A DNA stretch of 64,000 nt from Castellaniella sp. MT123 (GTDB lineage: Bacteria; Pseudomonadota; Gammaproteobacteria; Burkholderiales; Burkholderiaceae_B). The DNA lies in contig NZ_CP154879.1 of assembly GCF_039614765.1 (NCBI RefSeq), positions 2,790,001-2,854,000 of the forward strand. Reading direction: 5' to 3'. The position numbers and the translations under genes are program-made. Below the pieces are notes generated by a model. That model had not been told where the DNA came from and did no database searches. It saw nothing but the letters and a program-made list of their open reading frames with translations. Of the stretch, positions 46,814 through 55,140 are shown piece by piece (the first letter of the stretch is position 1; each line of letters starts with the position of its first letter).

Positions 46814-48229
46814 ATGTCGGTTGCGGAACTCCAGTCTATCGTGGATATCGTTGCCGGTCACCCGCAGGGGATTGGCATTGCCGCCATCGAGGCGGCGCTC
46901 GTGCGGCGGCTTGGTGCCGCTCCCCATCGCCGAACGCTGCAGCGTCGCCTGCAAAAGCTCGTGCACGATCAGCAGCTGAAAACCGAGGGCGAAAGCATCG
47001 CGCTGGTGTATAGGCCAGTTTCTGTGGCGCCCATGTCAGGTATGGCCATCCAGTTTCCCGCAGTCGGCCCCAACAGTTGGTTGTCGCTGGAAGAGCCGTC
47101 AGATGAATCTTATATCCCGGTATCGCCCGATGGACAGGCTATCCGGGATCGGATCAGCTTGCCTCTGGTCCGACGCCGCCCTGTCGGTTATCGGCGGGAA
47201 TTCCTGGATCAGTATCAACCTGGGGTCACCTTTTATTTGCCAGAATCGCTGCGGCGCCAGCTGCACGCCATCGGCCGGACCCCGGCGGACCAGCGTCCGG
47301 CCGGCACCTATGCCCGCGATATTCTGGCGCGCCTGCTGGTGGACCTATCATGGGCCTCTTCCCGTCTCGAGGGCAATACCTATAGCCGCCTGGATACGCA
47401 GAATCTGATCGAACTAGGCCAGGTTGCGCAAGGCAAGGATGCCTTCGAGACCCAGATGATCCTGAATCACAAGGCTGCAATCGAAATGTTGGTCGAGTCA
47501 GCCGATGACATTGGGTTTGATTCCTTCACGTTTCAGAATCTTCATGCAGTTCTGTCGCAGGAACTGCTGGCCGATCCCGATTCATGCGGGCGTCTGCGCC
47601 GGCGTCCGGTGGATATTTCCGGCACGGTCTTTCATCCTCTGGCGTTCCCGCAGGTGATTCAGGAATGCTTTACTTTGCTGTTGGCCAAGGCGGCTGCCGT
47701 GCCGGATCCGTTCGAACAGGCGTTCTTTCTGATGGTGCAGCTGCCATATCTGCAGCCTTTTGACGATGTCAATAAACGCGTGTCGCGTGTAGGGGCCAAT
47801 ATCCCGCTGATCCGTAATAACTTGTGCCCCTTGTCCTTCATCGATGTGCCGGATCGCGCCTACATCAATGGGACGCTGGGCGTGTACGAACTCAACCAGC
47901 CTGCGCTATTGCGAGACGTGTTTGTCTGGGCTTACGAACGTTCCTGTCAGCGGTATCTGGCGATCACTCAGGGGATGGTGGCCCCAGACCCGATCAAGAT
48001 CAAATACCGGGAATCGTTGATTCAGGCCGTGCAGGATGTCGTCCGATGCCTGCAGGATCCTGTTCCATCGGTTCTGGAAAAGCTGGCCGTCCAGTATGCA
48101 CCCCCTCAGGATCAGGCTGTGTTTGCGGACATGCTGGGCGATGCCCTGAGCCATCTGCACGAGGGCAGCATTGTGCGGTATCGGCTGCGGCGGGCTGAAT
48201 TCCTGGCCTGGCAACAGCGGAAAATATGA
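46814..48229 (+). CDS. Fic-domain protein with N-terminal winged-helix and non-canonical active site
   Basis: 471 residues. Residues 1-65 look like a winged-helix DNA-binding domain. An inhibitory-type motif SSRLEGN lies near residue 182. The Fic core motif, normally HxFxxGNGRxxR, here reads QPFDDVNKRVSR near residue 312, so the catalytic His and the GNGR glycines are replaced. Canonical AMP transfer is therefore unlikely; a different nucleotide chemistry or a purely regulatory role is possible. Codon use is less GC-rich than in neighbours, which suggests acquisition. Two TGTCG-type inverted repeats upstream fit autoregulation. Confidence 0.82.
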   Translation: MSVAELQSIVDIVAGHPQGIGIAAIEAALVRRLGAAPHRRTLQRRLQKLVHDQQLKTEGESIALVYRPVSVAPMSGMAIQFPAVGPNSWLSLEEPSDESYIPVSPDGQAIRDRISLPLVRRRPVGYRREFLDQYQPGVTFYLPESLRRQLHAIGRTPADQRPAGTYARDILARLLVDLSWASSRLEGNTYSRLDTQNLIELGQVAQGKDAFETQMILNHKAAIEMLVESADDIGFDSFTFQNLHAVLSQELLADPDSCGRLRRRPVDISGTVFHPLAFPQVIQECFTLLLAKAAAVPDPFEQAFFLMVQLPYLQPFDDVNKRVSRVGANIPLIRNNLCPLSFIDVPDRAYINGTLGVYELNQPALLRDVFVWAYERSCQRYLAITQGMVAPDPIKIKYRESLIQAVQDVVRCLQDPVPSVLEKLAVQYAPPQDQAVFADMLGDALSHLHEGSIVRYRLRRAEFLAWQQRKI

Positions 48230-48295
48230 AGCAGCCCTCCACGTCGCGCCTTGCAAGGCGCTCCGATTCGGCAGGTACGAAATAGTCCATTGGGG

Positions 48296-48847
48296 CTATT
48301 TCGTGTCCTGCCTCATCCATAAAACGTCGGGGGCTTTGGATTCGCGATTCAGGTGGCGGGCCAGCACGAAGCACAGGTCCGATAGCCGGTTCAGGTAGTG
48401 CAGGACTGGCGGGTTGACGGACTCTGTGTGGGCCAGGGTGACGACGGACCGCTCCGCGCGGCGGGCGATGGTGCGGGCCATGTGGGCCTGGGCCGCTGCC
48501 GGGCAGCCGCCTGGCAGGATGAACTCCTGCAGCGGGCCCAGCCCCGCGTTGTAGTGCGCCAGGGCTTCGTCCAGGCGCAGGATGTGTGCGTCGTTCAGTG
48601 CGGTCCAGCCTGGGATGCACAGTTCGCCGCCAAGGTCGAACAGGTCATTCTGGATGCGGCTCAGCAGGGTGTCCACATCTTCGGGCAGATCGTGCGTGCG
48701 CCAGACACCGATGGCGCTGTTCAGCTCATCGACGTTACCCAGGGCGGTGATGCGCGGGGCGTCCTTCGGTACCCGGGTTTTGTCGCCCAGGCCGGTGGTG
48801 CCGTCGTCCCCGGTGCGGGTGGATACGATGGAAACGCGAATCGACAT
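48296..48847 (-). CDS. Cob(I)alamin adenosyltransferase, PduO type
   Basis: 183 residues. The ATP-binding motif STRTGDDGTTGLGDKTRVPKD-like segment opens the protein (residues 9-28), and the helical-bundle motif RTIARRAERSVV lies near residue 125, with LNRLSDLCFVLAR after it. It attaches adenosine to cobalamin. No cobalamin-dependent enzyme is next to it; the neighbour is a GNAT gene 27 bases upstream. Confidence 0.94.
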   Translation of the reverse strand: MSIRVSIVSTRTGDDGTTGLGDKTRVPKDAPRITALGNVDELNSAIGVWRTHDLPEDVDTLLSRIQNDLFDLGGELCIPGWTALNDAHILRLDEALAHYNAGLGPLQEFILPGGCPAAAQAHMARTIARRAERSVVTLAHTESVNPPVLHYLNRLSDLCFVLARHLNRESKAPDVLWMRQDTK

Positions 48848-48874
48848 GATGATCTCCTTGGATGCGTCTGGCGT

Positions 48875-49381
48875 TCAGTCCTGCGTGGCCAGGCGCTGCA
48901 GGGCTTCGCCCGTGACGCGCACCACGCGCCAGTCGTCCAGGATCTCGCCGCCATGGTGCTTGTAGAAATCGATGGCGTTCTGGTTCCAGTCCAGCACGAC
49001 CCACTCGAAGCGCCCGCAGCCCAGCTCGATCGCCAGCGCTGCCAGGTGCTTGAGCACCCAGCCGCCCAGGCCGCGTCCGCGATGGTCGGGCGAAATATAG
49101 ACGTCTTCCAGGTACAGCCCGCGACGGTCCAGGAAGCTGGAATAGTTGTGAAACCACATGATGTAGGCGATGGCGGTGCCGGGGGCTTCCTCGGTCGTGA
49201 TGACCAGGCAGCGCGCGGCCGGCTCGTCGCCAAAGAAGCTGGCGCGCAGGCTGTCATGGGTCGCCTTGAAGATGTCGGTCAGCTTCTCGAAGGTGGCCAT
49301 TTCGACCATCAGGCTGTGGATGGCCGGGATGTCGGATTCGGTGGCGGGCCGCAGGAGATAGCCGGGAATGGAAGTGGGCAA
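48875..49381 (-). CDS. GNAT family N-acetyltransferase
   Basis: 168 residues if started at the TTG at 49381; no ATG or clear ribosome-binding site lies near, so the start is uncertain. The acetyl-CoA-binding motif A is VYISPDHRGRGLGGWVLKHL near residue 90. The C-terminal WNQNAIDFYKHHGG matches diamine/thialysine N-acetyltransferase-like members. Substrate unknown. Confidence 0.82.
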   Translation of the reverse strand: MPTSIPGYLLRPATESDIPAIHSLMVEMATFEKLTDIFKATHDSLRASFFGDEPAARCLVITTEEAPGTAIAYIMWFHNYSSFLDRRGLYLEDVYISPDHRGRGLGGWVLKHLAALAIELGCGRFEWVVLDWNQNAIDFYKHHGGEILDDWRVVRVTGEALQRLATQD

Positions 49382-49429
49382 GGTGTGCTCTGTTTCGCGG
49401 TATGCTGGAACTAGCCAGGAGTGTAGCCC

Positions 49430-49789
49430 ATGCGTTTTTCTTACCCGTTCAGTCGTCACCCTGCCGCCGCGTTGCGGGTGGCGTTGTCCCGGTCCTGGCA
49501 TGGGGGATGGCTGGTGTTGCCGGTCCTGGCGGCGGCGCTGCCCGTCCAGGTGGCGCAGGCCCAGCCGGTCCAGGCTCAGGCCACTGGCCAGGTCGTGCGC
49601 ATCGACGCGGCAGCCGGCAAGATCGCGATCCGCCATGGCGCCATCGGCAAACTGGATCTACCGGCCATGACGTTGGTGTACCACGTCGCCCCCGCGCTGC
49701 TGAAGGGGATCGCGGTCGGGGACCGGGTGGATTTCACAGCCGAACGGACTGGCGGCCAGTATCGATTGACTGAACTGAAAAAAGACTGA
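49430..49789 (+). CDS. CusF-like periplasmic copper-binding protein
   Basis: 119 residues with a long N-terminal export segment ending near VAQAQP (about residue 45). The CusF beta-barrel is recognisable in GKIAIRHGAIGKLDLPAMTL and GDRVDFTAER. Of the CusF metal ligands only the His and first Met of the H-x(8)-P-x-M-T-L pattern remain; the Trp and second Met are replaced by Leu. It may bind metal differently. No cusCBA pump is adjacent. Confidence 0.75.
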   Translation: MRFSYPFSRHPAAALRVALSRSWHGGWLVLPVLAAALPVQVAQAQPVQAQATGQVVRIDAAAGKIAIRHGAIGKLDLPAMTLVYHVAPALLKGIAVGDRVDFTAERTGGQYRLTELKKD

Positions 49790-49832
49790 TCGTGTCGTGA
49801 ATCCGCCCGGAGGGCGGGGCACAGGACCGCGA

Positions 49833-49867
49833 AGGGCCCCGGCCGAAGCGCGGGGCCCTGTTGTTTA
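49833..49867 (+). terminator. Terminator between the CusF-like gene and hslU
   Basis: AGGGCCCCG (49833-49841) pairs with CGGGGCCCT (49851-49859), followed by GTTGTTT. It lies between two convergent genes and can serve the CusF-like transcript. Confidence 0.65.
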
Positions 49868-51196
49868 CAGCACGTAGCGGGCCAGATCCTGATTGCCCGC
49901 GGCCTCGGACAGTTTGCCATTCACGTAGGCGGCGTCGATCACCACGGTATCGGCGCCCGGGCTGGCCGCCTCGAAGGACAGGTCCTCCAGCAGCTTTTCC
50001 ATGACGGTATACAGGCGGCGCGCGCCGATGTTCTCGGTGCGTTCGTTGACCTCGAAGGCCAGTTCCGCCAGGCGGCGGATGCCGTCCTCGGTGAAATCCA
50101 GCGTGACGTCTTCCGTGGCCATGAGGGCGCTGTACTGCTTGGTCAGCGACGCGTCGGTGGCGCTCAGGATGCGCACGAAGTCCTCGGCGGTCAGGGAATC
50201 GAGTTCGACGCGGATGGGAAAGCGCCCCTGCAATTCCGGGATCAGGTCCGACGGACGCGACAGATGGAAGGCCCCCGAGGCGATGAACAGGATGTGGTCG
50301 GTGTGCACCATGCCGTATTTGGTGTTGACGCTGGTGCCCTCGACCAGCGGCAGCAGATCGCGTTGCACCCCCTGGCGCGAGACATCCGCCCCGCCGGTTT
50401 CCTGGCGGGCGGCGATCTTGTCGATCTCATCCAGGAAGACGATGCCTTGCTGTTCGGCCAGCGTGACAGCCCGGGTGCGGATTTCTTCCTCGTTGACGCG
50501 GCGGCCGGCTTCTTCCTCGGTCAGCAGCCGGAAGGCTTCCTTGACCGTGATCTTGCGCGATTTGGTCTTGCCCTGGGACAGGCCGGCGAACATGCCGCGC
50601 AGCTGCTCGGTCATTTCCTCCATGCCCGGGGGCGCCATGATTTCCATGTGCGCCGGGGTCTGGGCGACCTCGATGTCGATCATCGTGTCGTCCAGCTTGC
50701 CTTCGCGCAGGCGCTTGCGGAACACCTGGCGGGTGTTGTTTTCCTCGCGCTCGGGCTCGCCATGGGCGTTGCGCGGCGGCGGCAGCAGGGCGTCCAGGAT
50801 GCGGTCCTCGGCGGCGTCCTCGGCCTGGGCGCGCACGCGGCGCATTTCGGTTTCGCGGGTCTGCTTGACGGCCACGTCCACCAGATCGCGCACGATGGTG
50901 TCCACGTCGCGGCCGACGTAGCCCACTTCGGTGAATTTGGTGGCTTCGATCTTGATGAAGGGCGCGTTGGCCAGGCGTGCCAGGCGGCGGGCAATTTCAG
51001 TTTTGCCCACGCCGGTGGGGCCGATCATCAGGATGTTCTTCGGGACGATTTCGTGGCGCAGCGGCTCGGCCACCTGCTGGCGGCGCCAGCGGTTGCGCAG
51101 CGCGACGGCGACGGAACGCTTTGCCTTTTCCTGGCCGACGATGTTCTTGTCCAGTTCCGAGACGATTTCTTTTGGGGTCATGGTGGTGGCGGACAT
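49865..51196 (-). CDS. hslU: HslU ATPase of the HslUV protease
   Basis: 443 residues from the ATG at 51196, matching the family length; an in-frame ATG at 51220 lies inside hslV and is less likely. Walker [15 protein letters not shown], Walker [12 protein letters not shown] and the I-domain insertion (about 110-240) are present. It unfolds substrates for HslV. It starts seven bases after the hslV stop. Confidence 0.97.
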   Translation of the reverse strand: MSATTMTPKEIVSELDKNIVGQEKAKRSVAVALRNRWRRQQVAEPLRHEIVPKNILMIGPTGVGKTEIARRLARLANAPFIKIEATKFTEVGYVGRDVDTIVRDLVDVAVKQTRETEMRRVRAQAEDAAEDRILDALLPPPRNAHGEPEREENNTRQVFRKRLREGKLDDTMIDIEVAQTPAHMEIMAPPGMEEMTEQLRGMFAGLSQGKTKSRKITVKEAFRLLTEEEAGRRVNEEEIRTRAVTLAEQQGIVFLDEIDKIAARQETGGADVSRQGVQRDLLPLVEGTSVNTKYGMVHTDHILFIASGAFHLSRPSDLIPELQGRFPIRVELDSLTAEDFVRILSATDASLTKQYSALMATEDVTLDFTEDGIRRLAELAFEVNERTENIGARRLYTVMEKLLEDLSFEAASPGADTVVIDAAYVNGKLSEAAGNQDLARYVL

Positions 51197-51203
51197 GGCG
51201 GGC

Positions 51204-51737
51204 CTATAGTGTTTCGACAACGTGGTTCTGGTTGGTGTAGATGCACAGGTCTCCGGCGATTTCCAGGGATTTCTTGACGATTTCCGTGGGGGTCATGTCG
51301 GTGGAATCCAGCAGGGCGCGGGCAGCCGATTGCGCATAGGCGCCCCCGGATCCGATGGCTGCGATGCCGTGTTCGGGTTCCAGAACGTCGCCGCTGCCCG
51401 TGAGGATCAAGGTGTGTTCCTGGTCCGCCACGATCAGCATGGCTTCCAGGCGGCGCAGCACCCGGTCGGTGCGCCAGTCCCGGGTCAGTTCGACCGCGGC
51501 GCGCATCAGGTGGCCCTGGTATTTTTCCAGTTTCGATTCGAAGCGTTCCTGCAGGGTGAAGGCGTCGGCCGTCGCCCCGGCAAAGCCCGCCAGCACCTTG
51601 TCATGGTACAGGCGGCGGATCTTGCGGGCGGTGCCCTTGATGACGATGTTTCCCAGGGTGACCTGGCCGTCTCCACCCAGGGCGACTTCGTTGCCGCGCC
51701 GGACGCAGACGATGGTGGTGGCGTGAAATTGTTCCAT
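51204..51737 (-). CDS. hslV: HslV peptidase of the HslUV protease
   Basis: 177 residues from the ATG at 51737, with AGAGAG upstream; the open frame continues to 51764. The mature N terminus begins with the catalytic Thr pair in [20 protein letters not shown] and [14 protein letters not shown] are family hallmarks. A sigma-32-like promoter precedes the gene. Confidence 0.97.
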   Translation of the reverse strand: MEQFHATTIVCVRRGNEVALGGDGQVTLGNIVIKGTARKIRRLYHDKVLAGFAGATADAFTLQERFESKLEKYQGHLMRAAVELTRDWRTDRVLRRLEAMLIVADQEHTLILTGSGDVLEPEHGIAAIGSGGAYAQSAARALLDSTDMTPTEIVKKSLEIAGDLCIYTNQNHVVETL

Positions 51738-51762
51738 GGTGCTCTCTTGAGTCAGAACATTC

Positions 51763-51791
51763 ACATGGGGGTGGCGAGCGGAAAGTTCAAG
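51763..51791 (-). promoter_or_regulatory. Sigma-32-type heat-shock promoter of hslVU
   Basis: On the minus strand CTTGAA (51791-51786), 15 bases, then CCCCATGT (51770-51763). Both hexamers agree with the sigma-32 consensus. The predicted start is about 20 bases before the hslV ATG. Confidence 0.8.
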
Positions 51792-51817
51792 TGCGATCCG
51801 GCGCGCGGGCGAAGAGC

Positions 51818-51848
51818 GACCCTTGTCGACAGGGGGGTGACAAGGGTC
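51818..51848. other. Perfect 10-base inverted repeat between dksA and hslV
   Basis: GACCCTTGTC (51818-51827) and GACAAGGGTC (51839-51848) with an 11-base G-rich loop. No T-run follows on either strand. It may be a transcript-end structure for dksA or an mRNA-processing hairpin. Confidence 0.5.
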
Positions 51849-51893
51849 TGGCGGGCCGCGTGGCGGCGGTACGCGGCAAGGGGGAAGCCCTGA

Positions 51894-52334
51894 TCAGTCG
51901 CCGTAGAGCTTTTGCCGCATTTCGCGGCGTTCCTGTGCCTCGAGGGACAGGGTGGCCGTGGGGCGTGCCAGCAGGCGGGCGATGCCGATGGGTTCGCCGG
52001 TTTCCTCGCACCAGCCATATTCGCCTGAATCGATGCGGGCAATGGACTGCTGGACTTTCTTCAGCAGCTTGCGTTCGCGGTCGCGCGTGCGCAATTCCAG
52101 TGCGTGTTCCTCTTCGATGGTGGCGCGGTCGGCCGGATCGGGCACGTACTGCGTTTCACGCAGGTTTTCGGTGGTGGCGCCCGCGTTGGTCAGGATTTCA
52201 TGTTCGAGCTGATGCAGACGATCGCGAAAGAACGCCAGCTGTGCTTCGTTCATGTAGTCCTGTTCGGGCATCGCCAACAGTTCTTTTTCGGTCAGAAGCT
52301 TGGCAGGGGTTTTGGTGCCGGATTTGCTAGCCAT
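51894..52334 (-). CDS. dksA: DksA, RNA polymerase-binding transcription factor
   Basis: 146 residues. The coiled-coil tip carries the acidic motif DPADRATIEEE. The usual four-Cys zinc finger is reduced: only one Cys (GWCEETGEP) remains, and the C-terminal pair is replaced in ARPTATLSLEAQERRE. It modulates transcription with ppGpp. A CATAAT -10-like box lies at 52355-52350. It stands between hslVU and the CobW GTPase and zinc uptake genes. Confidence 0.95.
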   Translation of the reverse strand: MASKSGTKTPAKLLTEKELLAMPEQDYMNEAQLAFFRDRLHQLEHEILTNAGATTENLRETQYVPDPADRATIEEEHALELRTRDRERKLLKKVQQSIARIDSGEYGWCEETGEPIGIARLLARPTATLSLEAQERREMRQKLYGD

Positions 52335-52412
52335 GTTGTGTCCTTCCAGATTATGTGCCGGGGCCTGTCGTCCGCATCCCGAAAATACAGCGGGGCAGCG
52401 CGGGGCGGGTGG

Positions 52413-53522
52413 TCAGGCCAAGCATTGTTCGAGCCCCTGAGTGAAGATGTCCTGAGGCAGTTTACGGCCGATGAATACCAGCCGGGTATTCGGTTTTTCA
52501 CTGGCTTTCCAGGGTTTGCCGGGTTCGGCGCCCATCATCATGTGCACGCCCTGGAACAGCATGCGACGGTTGATGCCCTTGATATACAGGATGCCCTTGT
52601 AGCGCAGCAGGTCGGGGCCGTAGACCTGAACGATGCCGCCCAGGAAGTCTTCCAGCCGTTCCGGGTCGAACGCCCGGTTGGAGCGGAAGACAAAGGCACC
52701 GATGTCGTCGCTGTGGTGCGCGTGGTGGTGATCGTGCCCGCAGGCGGGGCCGCAGGCGTGGTGGCCGTCCTCGTCATCATGGTCGTGATCGTGGTGATCA
52801 TGGTCATGACCGTGGTCGTGATCGTGGGCCTCTTCCTCGGCCAGGAATTCCGGATCGATATCCAGGATCGTGTCCAGGTCGAAGCCGCTGACGTCCAGCA
52901 GGGTCGTCAGGTCGGTTTCGCCGAAGTGCGCCGGTGTGATCGAAGCGCGCGGGTTGATGCGCACCAGGCGGGCGCGCAGTGCCTCGTAGTCGGCCTCGTT
53001 GACCAGGTCCTTTTTAGAAACCAGGATACGGTCGGCAAACCCCACCTGGCGCTGGGCCTCTTCCTGGCGATCCAGCGTGGCCATGCCGTGTTTGGCATCC
53101 ACCACCGTGATGACGGCGTCGAGCCGGTAGGTCTCGGCGATGTCGTCGTCCATGAAGAAGGTCTGGCACACCGGCCCCGGATTGGCCATGCCGGTGGTTT
53201 CGATGATGACGCGATCGAAACGCACCGCGCCATCGTCGCGGCGGGTCGCCAGGTCGTTCAGGGTGCGGATCAGGTCGCCGCGCACCGTGCAGCAGACGCA
53301 GCCGTTGCTCAGTTCGATGACCTGCTCGTCGCTGTCCTGCACCAGCAGGTCGTTGTCGATGTTTTCTTCGCCGAATTCATTTTCGATGACGGCGATGCGC
53401 TGGCCGTGGAATTCCGTCAGGATGCGGCGCAGCAGCGTGGTTTTGCCCGCCCCTAGAAAACCGGTCAGCACGGTAACGGGGATCATGGAATCGGTGGAGC
53501 GGGCAGAATTGGCAGCGTTCAT
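52413..53522 (-). CDS. CobW/COG0523 GTPase, probable zinc metallochaperone
   Basis: 369 residues, with GAGGTCC before the ATG. Walker A GFLGAGKTTLL is near residue 21 and the metal-binding CxCC is in NGCVCCTV near residue 75. A His/Asp-rich stretch (about residues 235-275, with HDHDHGHDHDHH) is a metal-binding linker to the C-terminal CobW_C domain. The position beside zur and znuCBA supports a zinc role rather than cobalamin. Confidence 0.92.
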   Translation of the reverse strand: MNAANSARSTDSMIPVTVLTGFLGAGKTTLLRRILTEFHGQRIAVIENEFGEENIDNDLLVQDSDEQVIELSNGCVCCTVRGDLIRTLNDLATRRDDGAVRFDRVIIETTGMANPGPVCQTFFMDDDIAETYRLDAVITVVDAKHGMATLDRQEEAQRQVGFADRILVSKKDLVNEADYEALRARLVRINPRASITPAHFGETDLTTLLDVSGFDLDTILDIDPEFLAEEEAHDHDHGHDHDHHDHDHDDEDGHHACGPACGHDHHHAHHSDDIGAFVFRSNRAFDPERLEDFLGGIVQVYGPDLLRYKGILYIKGINRRMLFQGVHMMMGAEPGKPWKASEKPNTRLVFIGRKLPQDIFTQGLEQCLA

Positions 53523-53642
53523 GGTGGACCTCAGTGCGATACGCCATCCCCGTGATGTCGGCCGCCAGAATTCGTTTCCGCAGCCGTAGTCCTTGTCAAG
53601 GGGCTTAGGCGATCAGCATGCGATTACATCATAGGCCCGGGT

Positions 53643-54119
53643 TTAGGGCAAACCTGCCTGCTGGCAGCGTGTGCAGACGGCGCGCAGTTCGGTTTCGTGA
53701 CCGTCCAGGACGAAACCGGCCTGTGCGACGCAATCCGCCAGCCGCTGGCTGAGCGCGGGGTCGCTGAGTTCGGCGACAGTGCCGCAGCGGGTGCACACGA
53801 TCAGCAGATCATGGGGGTCGCCGCCCGCGTCTGTGCAGGCGCTCCAGGCGTTGACCGCATCCAGGCGATGGATTAGGCCCTGTTCGGTCAGGAAATCCAG
53901 TGCGCGGTACACCGTGGGTGGCGCCGCGCCAGGCTGCGCCGCCCGCAGCGCGTCGAGCAGTTCGTATGCCTTCATGCTGCCCGGGTGCCGCAGCAGAGTC
54001 GCCAGCACCAGGCGGCGCAGCGGCGTCAGCCGGGAACCGTGTTGTTCGCAGAGCCGTTCGGCCGTGTGCAGACGCTGGTCGATGGCAGAACCGGAATGGG
54101 AATGAGCCTTCTTGTTCAT
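53643..54119 (-). CDS. zur: Fur family zinc uptake regulator
   Basis: 158 residues. A winged helix (about 30-90, with RRLVLATLLRHPGSMKAYELL and PPTVYRALDFL) is followed by a dimerisation domain. Zinc-ligand Cys pairs are in CTRCGTVAEL and the C-terminal CTRCQ. Context (znuCBA, CobW GTPase) and a Zur-type palindrome just upstream make Zur the best call within the Fur family. Confidence 0.92.
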   Translation of the reverse strand: MNKKAHSHSGSAIDQRLHTAERLCEQHGSRLTPLRRLVLATLLRHPGSMKAYELLDALRAAQPGAAPPTVYRALDFLTEQGLIHRLDAVNAWSACTDAGGDPHDLLIVCTRCGTVAELSDPALSQRLADCVAQAGFVLDGHETELRAVCTRCQQAGLP

Positions 54120-54123
54120 GATG

Positions 54124-54141
54124 GTTATGTTATAACATAAC
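54124..54141. promoter_or_regulatory. Zur box
   Basis: GTTATGTTATAACATAAC is a perfect 18-base palindrome, matching the TGTTATA-TATAACA core of proteobacterial Zur sites. It lies five bases before the zur start codon and upstream of the znu genes on the other strand, so it can control both. Confidence 0.9.
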
Positions 54142-54190
54142 GAACGTTGAATCCGTATTCCCGGAAATCACCCTGCCTGCAGCGCTCATC

Positions 54191-54334
54191 ATGCCGCGAT
54201 TTTCCCCATTTTCACGCCCTGATCACTATCGGGGATCTTCCTTGCTGTTGTCGGCGGCCAGCCGCATGCGGCGTGTGGCCTGGGCCATCCTGCTGCTGTG
54301 GCTGCTGACGGGATGGGCGTTGCAATGGTGGTGA
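54191..54334 (+). CDS. Small membrane protein overlapping the znuC start
   Basis: 47 residues with no gene match I know. The N-terminal half is polar (MPRFSPFSRPDHYRG), the C-terminal half one hydrophobic segment rich in Trp and Leu (ILLLWLLTGWALQWW). The stop overlaps the first codons of znuC, consistent with a translationally coupled leader gene in the Zur-controlled transcript. The first half has ordinary, non-coding-like third positions, so translation may start at the internal ATG at 54266. Confidence 0.4.
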   Translation: MPRFSPFSRPDHYRGSSLLLSAASRMRRVAWAILLLWLLTGWALQWW

Positions 54335-55140
54335 GCCAAAGCGTGGCGGCCACGTGCTCCGTCCACGGCATTTCCGCGGACGGTCTCCCGCAGGCGGCTC
54401 AAGCCGCTCGGGATGCCGACCTTGCCGTCATGCCGGCCATCGAACTGCAGCAGGTCTGGCTGGGATGGCGCGACCGGATCGCGGTGCGCGATGCCTGTGG
54501 CACGTTTGCCAGCGGGACTCTCACAGCGCTGGTGGGCCCCAACGGGGCGGGCAAGTCGACCTTGATCAAGGCACTGACGGGGCGCCTGAGTCCCGCTCGC
54601 GGGCACATCCGGATCGACCCGGCGCTGGCGCGCAGCCTGGCCTGTCTGCCGCAGTCCGCCGAACTCGACCTCGATTTTCCGATCAGCACCTTCGACCTGG
54701 TGGCCCTGGGGGCCTGGCACCGGATGGGCGCCTGGCGTGGGCTGGACACGGAGGGGCGCGACCGGGTCGAGGCGGTCCTGCAGGCCGTGGGCCTGGCGGG
54801 GTTCGGCCATCAGTCGGTCAATACGCTCTCGGGCGGCCAATTGCAGCGGGCGCTGTTTGCCAGGCTGATGCTGCGGGATGCCCGGGTGATCTTGCTGGAC
54901 GAGCCGTTCGCGGCGGTGGACCGGGCGACAACCGAGGATCTGCTGGCGCTGCTGCATCAGTGGCACGAGGAAGGGCGCACCGTGATCGCCGTGCTGCACG
55001 ATCTGGACATGGTGCGGGCCCATTTTCCGCAGGCGCTGCTGCTGGCGGGGCAGGTCGTGGACTGGGGGCCCACTGACCGGGTGCTCAGTCATGCCAATCT
55101 GCATCTGGCCCGTCATTTGTGCGCCGGGGGGCTGTCGTGA
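54325..55140 (+). CDS. znuC: Zinc ABC transporter ATP-binding protein
   Basis: 271 residues from the ATG at 54325; an in-frame ATG at 54430, just before the ABC domain (AIELQQVWLGW), is the alternative start. Walker A GPNGAGKSTLI, signature LSGGQLQRALF and Walker B VILLDEPFAAVD are intact. It energises zinc uptake with znuB and znuA. The TGA overlaps the znuB GTG. Confidence 0.9.
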   Translation: MVVSQSVAATCSVHGISADGLPQAAQAARDADLAVMPAIELQQVWLGWRDRIAVRDACGTFASGTLTALVGPNGAGKSTLIKALTGRLSPARGHIRIDPALARSLACLPQSAELDLDFPISTFDLVALGAWHRMGAWRGLDTEGRDRVEAVLQAVGLAGFGHQSVNTLSGGQLQRALFARLMLRDARVILLDEPFAAVDRATTEDLLALLHQWHEEGRTVIAVLHDLDMVRAHFPQALLLAGQVVDWGPTDRVLSHANLHLARHLCAGGLS

